Source of the DNA: Gliomastix tumulicola
Taxonomy: Eukaryota > Ascomycota > Sordariomycetes > Hypocreales > Bionectriaceae
DNA length: 64,000 nucleotides
Assembly (NCBI GenBank): GCA_001599755.1
Contig: BCHX01000006.1
Coordinates: forward strand, 3,707,336-3,771,335
Reading direction: 5' to 3'
The notes under the pieces were generated by a model, which was not told where the DNA came from, did not search any database, and worked only from the letters and a program-made list of their open reading frames with translations. The translations under genes and the position numbers were made by a program. Positions 1 to 10,019 of this stretch are shown one piece after another (positions within the stretch are counted from its first letter, which is position 1; every line of letters starts with the position of its first letter).

Positions 1-1118
1 CCTGCGACTGTTCCTTGATCGAGGACAAAAACAGCCGAGAGTAGGACGCACTGATCCCCCTTTCAGGCGGATTTTCATCTAACATGCTGCAGGTATTTCC
101 GGTGCATCACCAATCCGGCCTGCGAGCATTGCTGGATGAGTCTTTCAAGCCTCACGACACGATCTTCGACACCGTCTCCGACTCCCACGACTCCGGCAAC
201 GCCGACTTCAGATCCAGCCACTCCTACCGAACTAACGCTCTTCCCCACGAAATCTCCATCTCCACCTCCATCACCGTCACCGTCACCGTCACCATCGCCA
301 TCGCCGTCTCCTACGCCTTCCCCAACGCCGTCTCCTTTCGAGAGGCCTTTCAAGTCCCCCTGGCTTGGTGGACGTTGATATCCGACTGCGCTTTGTTGGC
401 GGATCATAAATGCTCGGGTGGACTGGCATGTGCGGGCTCTATAACGCTATCATGATCAGAAACTTCGCGTACGGTATACGCTACACCTTGTGTTAGATCA
501 GTTTATGGCGGTTCCAACATGGAATTAACTAATTTGCCCTTGGATCGGGCACTGCGAGTTGGTAGAAATAGGACACGCATATCTCGACTCTTACCATCGA
601 ATGGTGACGGGAGTGCTGATGATTCATCTCAACAACGGTAGGTGTATATTGACAACGCCCGCCGCGTCTCCCCACGGGCAGCTGAGCCCCCTTCGTTTAA
701 GCAATAATATACACGCAAATGACGATCCACCACATTGTTCCTTTGCATGCCGCAGAACATGCCATCCTCCAGATGCAAAAAGCCATTTGACAAGGGAAAA
801 TACCCGCACCCGATTCTATATGCTGATAAGCCCCCGTCGTGATGTGAGACACAAGAGAAAAGAGGGCATGTGAACCCCTATACAAGGTAAAGTCAGATTT
901 GTTTTTGGATGTGTGCTGACAGCTTGCACCGTTCCTCTCCCCGAGTAGATATTAGCGCCTCCTCGTCTCTCGTACACTTCCTGTTTTCCCTCGTCGTGGT
1001 CCTCGCTGAATTTTTGATGTGATTATACAAGCGTCTGTTTTTTCTCTCTTCGTTTTCGATTAGTAGTGGAGATCGGTTCTCTGTTCGTAGACCGGGACGG
1101 TGAGAGGAGTTTGGTCCG
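1..1118. other. Non-coding stretch left of TIM50
   Basis: No convincing gene is seen. Open frames near 75-455 exist on both strands only because of a simple repeat. The bases just below 1119 are the probable 3' untranslated region of the TIM50 gene, which reads leftwards. Confidence 0.5.
255..345. repeat. TCACCG/CCATCG hexanucleotide microsatellite
   Basis: Tandem degenerate six-base units (tcaccg, ccatcg, ccgtct). One forward frame (136-378) reads as Ser-Pro alternation and the reverse frame as Gly-Asp alternation. This is the normal by-product of a hexamer repeat and is not evidence for a gene. Confidence 0.7.
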
Positions 1119-2792
1119 TTACTCCTTCTTCGGCTCCTCCTTGGACTCGTCCTTCTTGGGGAGGAAGAGGCCGCTCCAGGAGCCGAACATGTTCTCCATG
1201 GCCTCCTTCTGGGCCTTCTCCATGGCTTCCTTCTGCTCCTTGAGAACCGCCTCGCCGTGGGTGCGGATGTCGCGCTCCAGAAGCTCGTACTGGCGCTGCC
1301 CACGCTCGCGGGCGATATCCTGGAGCATCTTGCCCTGGGCAAAGGCCTCGTTGGGGTTCTGCTCGCCCTCGGGCGCGACCGTCATGCTCATGTTACTGGG
1401 CTTGAGGCCGAGCGCGCTGGAGAGGGCGCCGAAGCCGGATGGCTTGGAGTGCTTCGCCCTGGTGGCCAGCTGGGCGTTGAACTCCTTTCGGGCGATGGCC
1501 TCGCGGCGGGCGAACTCGGTCGGGATGTGCTTGCCCTCGAAGGCGCGGAGGACCTTGCGGACGTCCGGGTACTGCATCGTGTGGACGTATTCGAGGAAGG
1601 GGATCAGGGCGACGAGCTCCTTGTCGTCGCGGTCACCCTTCCAGGGGTCGAGGATGATGGCGTTCTCGGGCTGCTTGCGGACGTGCTTGGCGTTGGAATC
1701 GATGACGATGACCTTGGAGAGGTCACGGTTCAGGTAAGACAGGTCCTGTTGAAAGATGGTTAGTTGGTGGATTGCTGCTTGTTGTGAGAGGTGCTGAGCA
1801 CATACCTTGACAATCTCGCCGTCCTCAAACTTCGTGGCCTCGCGGTAGAGAGGCCACATGATGATTTGGAAGGGGTCCAGTTTCCGCACTACTGGGTCGC
1901 CCATCGCAGACGGCGTTGTGGTGAACAGGACGAGCTCGTAGTATTGGGAGAGGTAGCGCAGGAAATAGTCGACGCCGGGGCGCTTGGCGAGGCGCCAGCC
2001 GTGCTTGCGGGACCATTCCTGGTGAACCAGCATGTCGTCGAGGCTGATGCACAGCGTGTAGGGTCGCTCGAACCACGGCTGGGGGTCGGGGAGCAGCTTG
2101 TCGAACTCGGGGTCCTGGTAGTAGGCTCTTGACTCGTCCAGCCGGGCCTTGGCTCGCGCGTACCATAACGACGGCGTCAGGCCATTGGGGATATCGGGAT
2201 GGCGGTTGGTCTGGATCTCATCCTCCCAGTTGCGTCCCAGGTACGCAATGCTGGCCAGGGCACCAGAACCGGCCGTGTACAGCATGAAGCGCGTCCACCA
2301 CCGGCGATTGCGCTCGCTCGTCGAAACGTAGTCGTGCTGGCCGCTGCGGCGCTCGTACCCAGGCTGCTCGACGGCTTCCAAGGCGGATGACGAGTCTTGA
2401 GACTGTCCGCCGGTCTTCTGCTGTCCGAGCTCGGCCTCCAGCGTGGAGGGGATGCCCTGCGTCAGGTCGGGCAGTTTGTGGAAGGGTATATGCTCGCTCT
2501 CGGCAGGAGATGACTCGGGCCCAGCGGAGGACTGCGTTGACGGCGAGGTGGAATCGGTCGAGGTTGCACCAGTCTCGGCCTGCGTGGACGACTCGGCTGG
2601 CGTGCTCTGGCGGTTCACGGTCTTGGAGTCGTCAGACGGGCGATTGGATGCGCCGGGGCCTTTTCTCTTCGAGGCAAAGGACCTGATCCACGGCGAGCTT
2701 GCGATGACGACGGGCCGGGCTGCCGATGTGAGAGGGACGGCGCGAGCTGCCGCGAGGCCCCGGAAGGGGACCGTCGCCAGTCTGGAGAGCAT
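1119..2792 (-). CDS. tim50: Mitochondrial import inner membrane translocase subunit Tim50
   Basis: Receptor subunit of the TIM23 complex, which takes presequence proteins from the TOM complex at the inner membrane. The N-terminus is Arg/Ser/Ala-rich like a matrix-targeting presequence. A low-complexity Ser/Thr/Pro/Gln spacer follows, then one membrane segment at about residues 168-186. The FCP1-like phosphatase-homology domain starts near residue 245 (ISLDDMLVHQEW, then KRPGVDYFLRYLSQYYELV), which is diagnostic of Tim50. An intron is read at 1746-1805 (60 nt, GTATGT...CTAAC...CAG). It is a multiple of three without a stop, so the frame stays open across it. Removing it joins DGEIVK to DLSYLNRDLSKV and gives 537 residues. 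Start is ATG at 2792. Identity is firm; the intron call rests on splice consensus and family continuity. Confidence 0.93.
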   Translation of the reverse strand: MLSRLATVPFRGLAAARAVPLTSAARPVVIASSPWIRSFASKRKGPGASNRPSDDSKTVNRQSTPAESSTQAETGATSTDSTSPSTQSSAGPESSPAESEHIPFHKLPDLTQGIPSTLEAELGQQKTGGQSQDSSSALEAVEQPGYERRSGQHDYVSTSERNRRWWTRFMLYTAGSGALASIAYLGRNWEDEIQTNRHPDIPNGLTPSLWYARAKARLDESRAYYQDPEFDKLLPDPQPWFERPYTLCISLDDMLVHQEWSRKHGWRLAKRPGVDYFLRYLSQYYELVLFTTTPSAMGDPVVRKLDPFQIIMWPLYREATKFEDGEIVKVCAQHLSQQAAIHQLTIFQQDLSYLNRDLSKVIVIDSNAKHVRKQPENAIILDPWKGDRDDKELVALIPFLEYVHTMQYPDVRKVLRAFEGKHIPTEFARREAIARKEFNAQLATRAKHSKPSGFGALSSALGLKPSNMSMTVAPEGEQNPNEAFAQGKMLQDIARERGQRQYELLERDIRTHGEAVLKEQKEAMEKAQKEAMENMFGSWSGLFLPKKDESKEEPKKE

Positions 2793-3723
2793 GGTGAAAG
2801 TGTGCTCACTCGATCCAGCCTGTGTGATACGGAGGGACGCGTGACGTGGATGACAGGGGCGACGCTCTGGTTGTCTCAGGGAGTCATGATTTTGCCTGAG
2901 CTACCGGCTTCGAGATTGCTGTGGAAAGCCATCGTAAGTTTTAGTCTCCAAAAAAAAGTCGGAGCCCTTAGTCAGCAGTGACCAGCGCTAGCTTAGTCAT
3001 AAGGGTGCATGTTTGGTTCTTGCGAAACGCAGCAATCTTCACAACTTGAGACTGATGGAAGATGCGAATGTGAAACGGACATCGTAAAACGGTCTTTCGA
3101 GTATCTCACGCCTCCGTATTGCCTTGCCTCACACCTTGTGTCCATGGACCGCGGATTGAGAAAGACTGCGGGATACGCGCCATAGTTTTTCCGGCGCTCG
3201 CACTTGCCGGTATCGGGCTCTGATTGGGCATTCGCCACCTCGCGTGCCCCGCATCGATTCCGTGCTGGAGAGACGGACGGCAACTTCTCGATGCAACATC
3301 GAGGTGCAACTCCGCCGCCAGTATAACCGCCCAGAGTGTCTTGATTCATCCGTTACCCCCTCGCGACTCGTTCCTCTTCTGTGGCTACGTGTCTTTCTCC
3401 GTCACTCCCGTTACTTTGCGATCGCACCACCCAGTCACGCACACGCAGCCATGTCCGCGTGTGCTACTTTCTAGAGGGTGGACAGCCATAGATCAAGACC
3501 TCGGTCTCGCCATGGAACCACCCTCTATGCTATTCCCCGTGTCGCGAGACTCTTGATTTTTCTGAAGAGGCACCCTACGCAACGAAGCGAGTAGACGGCG
3601 AACGAGAGACGAAAGACCCTAAACGGTTCTCCAGACCGCATCCGAAGCCGACGACGACGATCTTCTCCCGCTGAGAAGCGCAACTATTACAAACCACTCC
3701 CTGGCTCGATTCCGACTATCAAC
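2793..3723. other. Intergenic region between TIM50 and the F-box-like gene
   Basis: Shared upstream region of two divergent genes. It holds only short overlapping open frames without family resemblance, so it is probably both promoters and leaders. Confidence 0.5.
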
Positions 3724-4662
3724 ATGGTCCGTCGAACCGCCCGAAGCGGCGGCGCCCGAAATGGCGCTCCTGGCCTCAGGCCTAGGCTGGGTGCATCCGC
3801 CATCCCAAATGCGACGCCAACGACCCAGACCCTTCAGACCAGCGTGGACGATGAGGTGAATGGCCTCGATATTGCCTCGCTGACCATCGACGTCCCGACC
3901 AAACTCCTCAACCCTCGGCGACGAGCCGCGGTGAAGCCGTTCCACTTTCTACTGCTGCCATCCGAGCTCCGCATCAGAATATACGAGCACTTCTTCGAGG
4001 ACGCCGTGGGCGCGAATGCGGTCCTCGACTTGGGCCCAGACAATTACAAGAAGTTCCACAGGAAGCTTGGTCTCATGCGTGTGTGTAGGCTGATCCATTC
4101 GGAAGCCTCGCACGTGTTCTACAACACCGCGACGTTCCGGCTCTTCCCCACGCATCCGGGCCGCTATTTTAAGAGTAAATACCCCCTTCTCAGCCGACTC
4201 AGGCCGGAGCAGCGAGCCCTCATTGGCACGTTGGAGCTTCGCCTGGGTCCTGGCTGGGGTGCGCCGCCCAGGGGTTGGGTGGTCAACGACGGCCTCGGGC
4301 TCAGCAACTGCGTCAACGCGCACAAGCTCAACGTCTTCGTCGAGTGCGACCCCAGCGACGGCTTCTACAAGGGCTTCCGGCGAGCCGATGGCTTCTACGA
4401 AGATTTCTGCAAGACCCTACTCACGAACGTGATCAACGCGATGCCTGCGCTCCGAGTCATCGAATTCGACGGCAATCCTGGTGTGACGAAGCATGGTGGC
4501 ATGATGACCGGACTTCTGGAGGTGGCATCGCTGTCGGCCCGACCCATCCAATGGGGACCACAGCGCGGTTGGACTGATGCTGACGATGACAAAGTTCGTG
4601 TCGTCACAGACGACGGCGATCAATCGGTGTCTGGACCTGCCGACGTGTCAGTCCTGGCTTGA
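3724..4662 (+). CDS. F-box-like / DUF7730-type fungal protein
   Basis: A 312-residue single-exon gene starting at ATG 3724 (context CAACATGG). After a basic, low-complexity 60-residue N-terminus comes FLLLPSELRIRIYEHFF, the LPxELRxxIY motif of fungal F-box-like proteins. It is followed by LMRVCRLIHSEASHVFYN, the usual second half (RVCRxIHxEA..xFY) of the same module. The remainder resembles the uncharacterised C-terminal part of this family, and the tail is acidic. By family resemblance it could be an adaptor of an SCF ubiquitin ligase, but many such proteins have no known partner. The domain assignment is from motifs only. Confidence 0.75.
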   Translation: MVRRTARSGGARNGAPGLRPRLGASAIPNATPTTQTLQTSVDDEVNGLDIASLTIDVPTKLLNPRRRAAVKPFHFLLLPSELRIRIYEHFFEDAVGANAVLDLGPDNYKKFHRKLGLMRVCRLIHSEASHVFYNTATFRLFPTHPGRYFKSKYPLLSRLRPEQRALIGTLELRLGPGWGAPPRGWVVNDGLGLSNCVNAHKLNVFVECDPSDGFYKGFRRADGFYEDFCKTLLTNVINAMPALRVIEFDGNPGVTKHGGMMTGLLEVASLSARPIQWGPQRGWTDADDDKVRVVTDDGDQSVSGPADVSVLA

Positions 4663-5723
4663 AGAGCACGGATGAAGGCGGAGCCTCTGGAGAGGAGACG
4701 GCGAGGCGGGATACTAGTGAACGAATTATGATATGCCCTAGCATCTGAGTGCTCACTCACCAATGAGAAGAATGACTTTCCTTTACCAGTGCAGGTCCTC
4801 AGCTGGTAACTCAATTCTTGCCTGTCACTTTGCGGCCTGGTCTCCCAGTGCGGCAGTAGAGAACGGTCTGGACCCCCCCTCATGGTCACGCTGCTATCTG
4901 CTGAATCACGGCTGCGATGCGACCCAAAACTGCTAGAGCGACATCAGGCTCATGTTCAGGCGACTGATGCCCAAACCACCCTCAATGAATCCAGAGCGCG
5001 CGCGCCCGATCAACCGACGAGCCACCCGACTTCTGCCGTCCAAACCACGCCGGGTTACATTGTCCGGCCAGCTCCGGAGACCATCCTCGTCCATTATGAC
5101 GCACTGCTCTGTCATATGTGCAAGAATTCAGGCCGGCGACCCCCGCGCACGATGCCAAGACCATGTTTGATTGGAAGGTGATGCCTCATATCACACCCTC
5201 CCACGCTCCTATATTATGTCACCCAATCCGACTATGCCTACCGTTATTGGCCGCTGGAGTCTGGCGAACGTGCGAACCAATGTTGATGCGTGGGAGCGAG
5301 GAGGGGAAGCGGTGGGATGAAGGCAACCTGTATGCAGTCGCCTTGGGATGCCTTGCATGATAGGGAGCCACTTGGACTGGACAGCATGGAGTAGACTGTC
5401 GCGTGATGGGCGGTGAGGCTCAATACAAGAGGATCTGGAAACCCGCCCCATCCCCGTCTTTTGCCTTCCGTGCGGCTCTCTCTCCATGTTCACGGACCAA
5501 CAAATCTAGGAACAAACCACTACACACTCCACCAAGTACGCCTTGTGCCTGTTCAAATACGCCTCGCCTATTCAACCTTGCCAGCTGGGCGCAGACTATA
5601 GCCCTAGATCTGGCCCCAAAACCCTTGGCCGAAGCCCGCTGCTCCTGCCTAAGACCAGCTAGCTAGCTCGATTCATTCATTCATTCATTCATTCATTCAT
5701 TCATTCATTCATTGGTCGAGACC
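4663..5723. other. Intergenic region
   Basis: No gene is supported; the open frames are short and overlap on both strands. The right end holds the tetranucleotide repeat listed separately and the leader of the next gene. Confidence 0.5.
5671..5713 (+). repeat. (ATTC)n tetranucleotide microsatellite in a 5' leader
   Basis: About eleven uninterrupted ATTC units end ten bases before the ATG at 5724. Because it sits in the presumed 5' untranslated region, length changes would alter the leader and not the protein. Confidence 0.95.
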
Positions 5724-6095
5724 ATGCCGCCACCATCGAGCAACGGCGATGACGACTACCTCCAAGAGCCATACCCAAGCGCGGAATGCAGATGGTGCCA
5801 CGGCGAGGGCTACTACGGCGTCGAGCGTTTCCACTCGGTCCCTGCTCAGTGTAGCGACTGCCGGGGTGAGAGAGAAGTCAGGCTTCCCATGGACCAGGAG
5901 GAGCATCGGACCGGGAACGCGTACGGTGTGACCTGCTGCACCATGGATTCCAACTGTGTGTGGTGCTCGGGAGCGAGGGGCTGGGTTTATATCGATACGT
6001 GTGGCCGTTGCGGTGGCTCGGGAGATGATCCGGATGAGACGGTAGAGGAGCCGTATATCGAGACAGTGAAATGTCCATGCTTCGGCGAGCAGTAG
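5724..6095 (+). CDS. Small CxxC zinc-ribbon-like protein
   Basis: A 123-residue single-exon gene. ATG 5724 is chosen because the frame upstream opens only with TTG and runs into the microsatellite. The context GAGACCATGC has A at -3. The protein has paired CxxC motifs (CRWCHGEG, CSDCRGE, CVWCSGARG, CGRCGGSG). These resemble the CxxCxGxG zinc-binding repeats of the DnaJ cysteine-rich domain, but no J-domain is present. Two further cysteines lie in the last six residues (CPCFGEQ). It probably binds zinc; no function can be given. It is acidic, with no signal peptide or membrane segment. Confidence 0.65.
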   Translation: MPPPSSNGDDDYLQEPYPSAECRWCHGEGYYGVERFHSVPAQCSDCRGEREVRLPMDQEEHRTGNAYGVTCCTMDSNCVWCSGARGWVYIDTCGRCGGSGDDPDETVEEPYIETVKCPCFGEQ

Positions 6096-6889
6096 TGAGG
6101 CTCGGAGAGCATGACGATATGGACATGTCATTCGATTTCAAATGAGCAGACAGATAGTAGTTACGGCGACTCGACGTTTCTGGAGGATGGCGATATGATC
6201 AGGCGCAGCTGGGGTTGGTCCGTGAGCGATACGTACACGAGATAGGACTTTATGTGATCACGATTTCTTTCAAGTTCAATTTCAGCACTACTACCATGCC
6301 TGCGTGACCGCCTCACTGACTGTGGCGTCGCTCGTGATGGCATTTGGCTGGAGCTGGCCATCTCCTCGGCCCCGAGCCATAAGTATCCCCGCCGTGTATG
6401 CAAGGCAGCCGGGCGACCCAGGCCATCATGTGCGTTAGGCAACGGAAACTAATGTGACACGTCATTTTGACTCCTCTTGCATCAATGCATGCTACTGGAC
6501 CAAATGTGAGCCGGACAAGGCATAGGCGACACTGGTCGCGACTGGTCAACAGGGAGGGATTCCCCCCCATTCTTCCTTTTTTCTTTCTTTCCTTTTCTTT
6601 CTTTCTTTTTCCTTTTATTTTTTTTTGGCAGAAATTAAAAAGGCATCAAGAGGTGGGTTGTCTCTTGATCGTAAAACTCACGAAGAGCATGGACTGCGCG
6701 GTGTCTTCCCAATCTGAATACGAGAAGAATAAGCCATCTTATAGCAAGATAGGCGGGTTGAAGGACTAGATATGGAGCAAGTATATATCATTTTATTACT
6801 ACCTAGTTTGGAGTAAGGCGTTACAAATATTTATTTTCTCATTCGTTTTATAGAATCACAATAATATATAGTATTATGTACCTCTTCAC
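6096..6889. other. Intergenic region with a pyrimidine tract
   Basis: No gene is supported. A C/T-rich run (about 6563-6626) of cttt/ttcc units is the only notable structure. To its right the DNA becomes AT-rich up to the first pseudogene. Confidence 0.5.
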
Positions 6890-8240
6890 GGCCAATCGAG
6901 GCGCGGGACGGACGCGAGAAGGCCGGGGAGAGAAGTGACCGTAGGGCTCGACGGCCATGTGCGACGGCTGCGCTGAGTCGGCGTGGATGGCGAGGTAGAG
7001 AAAGGGGCGGAAGATGCGCTCGCGGAGCTCGACGAGCCGGGATTGGAGTAGCGAGCAGAGCTCTTATGTCTCGGCTGTCATGGGCCTCGACGGATCCGGG
7101 CCGGCCACCAGCTTGGGGATGTGGGCGTGCCTGTGACTCGTTCTCGTCAGAGACAAAACGGAGGAGAGAAAGCAAGATGTGTCATGGGAGAAGAGGGGTT
7201 TGTTTCCATGGCATCTTGGGAAGAGGGGAGGAGGTTGACTGCTACCATTGTACCATCTGCATCTCCAGCTCTTCAGCGACCCGCACCATCCGCTCGACGG
7301 GCATCGTGAGCCACGAACACGCGTGGTCATTGTAGAAGGTGTTGACGAGCCTGTTTGCGATCTGCCGGACGGCAATATCGGCGAGGTAGTACCCCCAGCT
7401 CTTCTCCAGATCGGTCTGGGTCTTGGAGGACTCATGACCGTCCGGCGTGCTGTCCACGCTCTCGGGAGACGTGGCGGGGAAGCTTCGGCTGCTGACTGGG
7501 GGCGTAGGGAGAACGACCGGATAGGTCAGCTTGCCCAGGCTGGACAGGGGAACGTCTATGTCTATGCGGATCTCACTGGTGCGCAGTCTTGAGGAGGCCG
7601 ACTCGCTTCCCTGCGGCGACGTAGTAGCTCTCAGCCGTCGCGTAGTCCCGCGTAGCCTCGATCCTGTTCGACTGGGACTGGGTCAGGTCCTCGGTCACGT
7701 ACTCGAAGGTGAACGTGGACGACAGGCAGCCCAGTGCGCTTGCGATCAGCTAGCGACCATGTCAACGTCTCTGTCTGGATGCAGCAGCAGAGCTTCCTCC
7801 TCCCTCCCACTTACCACGAGGCATGACGGGGCATCCCACTTCAGCCCGTGCTCGAGGGCATCCTTGGCCATTCTCTGGACCTCGTCGGCATCCAGGATCG
7901 GGTTTTTGATGTGGACGTTGGCAAGGAACTTGCGGACGAAGCCCATCATGTCCTCCTCCTGGACGCCGCGCGAGGGACGGCAGCGCCGCACAGAATCGCT
8001 CTCGACCGAGAGTGCCGAGTGCTGGCCGGGCGGGCCCTCGTGAGCCAGGTCCGGGTTCAAGATGAGCGCCTCGGTCTCGGACCGCCGGAACCGGCCCTCG
8101 AAGATGGGCCACTCCAGGATATCCTCGCATTTGCCCGAGCTTGTCTCGGCAAACTTGAGCGAGTCGGGCAGGAGCATGTCCTCCTCCTCCCCCGGGGAGA
8201 CACCGGCGTTGCTGGCCGGGGGCCAGGAGGGCACCTCGCA
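6890..8240 (-). pseudogene. Zn2Cys6 transcription factor relic (DNA-binding domain lost)
   Basis: Reading leftwards, stretches match the middle-homology region of fungal C6 regulators. These are LPDSLKFAETSSGKCEDILE, WPIFEGRF, GFVRKFLANVHIKNPILD, then LIASALGCLSS after an intron at 7750-7814 (GTAAGT...TAG), then YYVAAGKRVGLLKTAHQ. The next recognisable segment (SEIRIDIDVPLSSLGKLTYP) begins in another frame around 7575. The normal intervening segment of roughly 60-100 residues is therefore deleted with a frameshift. After a second probable intron (about 7134-7245) the frame meets a TAA at 7064-7066 inside otherwise conserved sequence (ELCSLLQSRLVELRERIFRP). No CxxCxxxxxxC zinc cluster is found upstream. 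Old splice sites are still readable, so decay looks recent. Confidence 0.8.
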
Positions 8241-8734
8241 GGCAGAAGGACCGCGAGGGGAGGGGCCGCTTCTCCGCCGTGTGCTTTGGCCGTTCCTCTG
8301 TCAATGAGCCGTCGTCGTCGTCGTCGTCCATGGTCACACCTCCCCGCGAATGTGACCCGTGCATAGAACGTGGGAGGAGAGAGGAGGGAGACGGCAGCCC
8401 AGTCGGAGATAAAAGGCTGTCAAAGTCACCAAGTGCTGTGCAGTGCGCACGTAGAATGTCATCGCAGGGTCCCCTGCCTTGCAGCTCTTTCTCCGCGACT
8501 CCCCGTTAAGCCTTCTGGCTATGGATACGTGGGTGGATGGGCGAGGTGTGGATGTATCACGAAAGGGGTTGCAGTATCAACGTGACGGGGAGGCATCGTG
8601 GTTCTGCATTGCAGCACTTCTCTTCAGCGGCATCCCGTCTTCGATGCTGCCCATGTCTTCTTCTTTCTTTATTCATTCGTCCATTCTTTGTTTGTTTCTT
8701 TGATAACATCTAACCTCTCTCTTCGTTCGTATCA

Positions 8735-8775
8735 GCACCAAGGCCAACACCAACACCAACACCAACAACAACACA
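8735..8775 (+). repeat. CCAACA short tandem repeat
   Basis: Imperfect ccaaca units lie in the leader just before the ATG at 8796 of the oxidoreductase pseudogene. Confidence 0.7.
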
Positions 8776-8795
8776 CTAACATCAGCATCAGCACT

Positions 8796-9860
8796 ATGAC
8801 CGTGAGCACCACATCCACCGCCGCCGCTGGCAAAGAGGCAGACAGGCGCACCCAGGGCTTGCTCCGGGTGGGCATCATCGGGTGCGGCGAAATCACGCAG
8901 GTTGCACACATCCCCAACCTGAAGCACATGTCGGACAAGTTCGTGACGACGTACCTCTGCGATGTGTCGCAGGAGACCCTCGAGCACTGCGCCGCCAAGG
9001 TGACTCCGTCCCGGCCGAAGCTCACCAAGGACGCAGAGACGCTCTGCGCCTCGGACGAGGTCGACGTCGTCCTGGTCGCGAATGCCAACGCCTTCCACGG
9101 CGGCCTGGCGGACATCCAGTACATCCGAGTCCGCGACATCATCGGCCCCAACTCCAACTTTGTCAGCCAGTCCGGCACGTTTCCCAAGCGCTTCACCGAC
9201 GTGGACAGGGAGAATATCGAGGATCTGATGCGCCGGGACGACGACACGGTCCAGCATGCCCTTGAGAGCGAGTTTGGCGTAGAGGCGACGCCGTCGTCCA
9301 AGCAGATGCTCCGCCTCCTTGGAGGGTGAGTGAAGTTCTCCTCTTTCACCTCTAGTGACAACCTTTTGTAGACCACGTCGACTGACAAGCCGCCCTCTCT
9401 GTAGCCTGGGAAGCCACGATCTCTCTGCCCTGCGCGAGATAGCAGGTATGCCTCAGAGCTGCCTCGGCGCCTCGCTCGGCCCACACGGCATCTGGACCGC
9501 GCTCTTCCAGTACGAAGGGTTCTCGGTCGTGTACGAGTCGGGCATCAACCAGATCCCGGACTTTGATTCCTGCATCGAGGTCTTGTCGGCCACCAAGTCC
9601 GTCCGGGTCGACTTCGACACGCCCTACACCAAGGGATTCCCCGTGACCATGACTATCCGGGAGAAGGCCGACGGGCGGCCGGGCACGGACTCGTACGGCT
9701 TTCGGGAGTCGACGAAGACGCCTACTCGCTCGAGCTGGAGGATTTCCATCGCTGCGTGGTGGACCGGGCAACCCCGAAGACAATCGTCCATGACGCAAGG
9801 CAGGATATCGATCTGTTTGCCATGATTCTGCGTGCGGGGGAGAAGAACTACAATTCTTGA
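8796..9860 (+). pseudogene. Gfo/Idh/MocA-family oxidoreductase, truncated internally and frameshifted
   Basis: The N-terminus has a Rossmann start (LRVGIIGCGEITQVAHIPNL), then VDVVLVANANAFH. That is followed directly by GGLADIQYIRVRDIIGPN. Members of this family normally have about 60 residues between these points, including the catalytic EKP lysine motif, so an in-frame deletion near 9098-9105 has removed it. An intron at 9326-9404 (GTGAGT...TAG) joins LLGG to LGSHDLSALREIAGMPQS, which is well conserved. A one-base loss at 9711-9712 shifts the frame. The true C-terminus (DEDAYSLELEDFHRCVVDRA...LFAMIL) continues in the next frame to TGA 9858-9860, while the shifted frame ends near 9825. A short altered protein could still be made but would lack the catalytic lysine. 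Confidence 0.85.
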
Positions 9861-10019
9861 AACTAGAGACTTGCCACGAAGTTACAAAAATTTCGTTGGC
9901 CTTCCTGGGTTGGTGAGATAGACACTTGGCACTAGAGATTATATATCATCATCATTATGGTGGGCAGCCAGTCAGTCTGTGTGATAGGTTCTCTATTCCG
10001 CCCTTTCCCTTTCGTATCT

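Noticed and set aside
136..378. Ser-Pro-rich 80-residue frame
   Set aside because: Produced by a hexanucleotide repeat; both strands are open for the same reason.
8673..9484. Antisense frames of 194 and 250 residues over the first dehydrogenase relic
   Set aside because: They are shadows of the dehydrogenase codons; the sense strand shows the Rossmann motif and conserved blocks.
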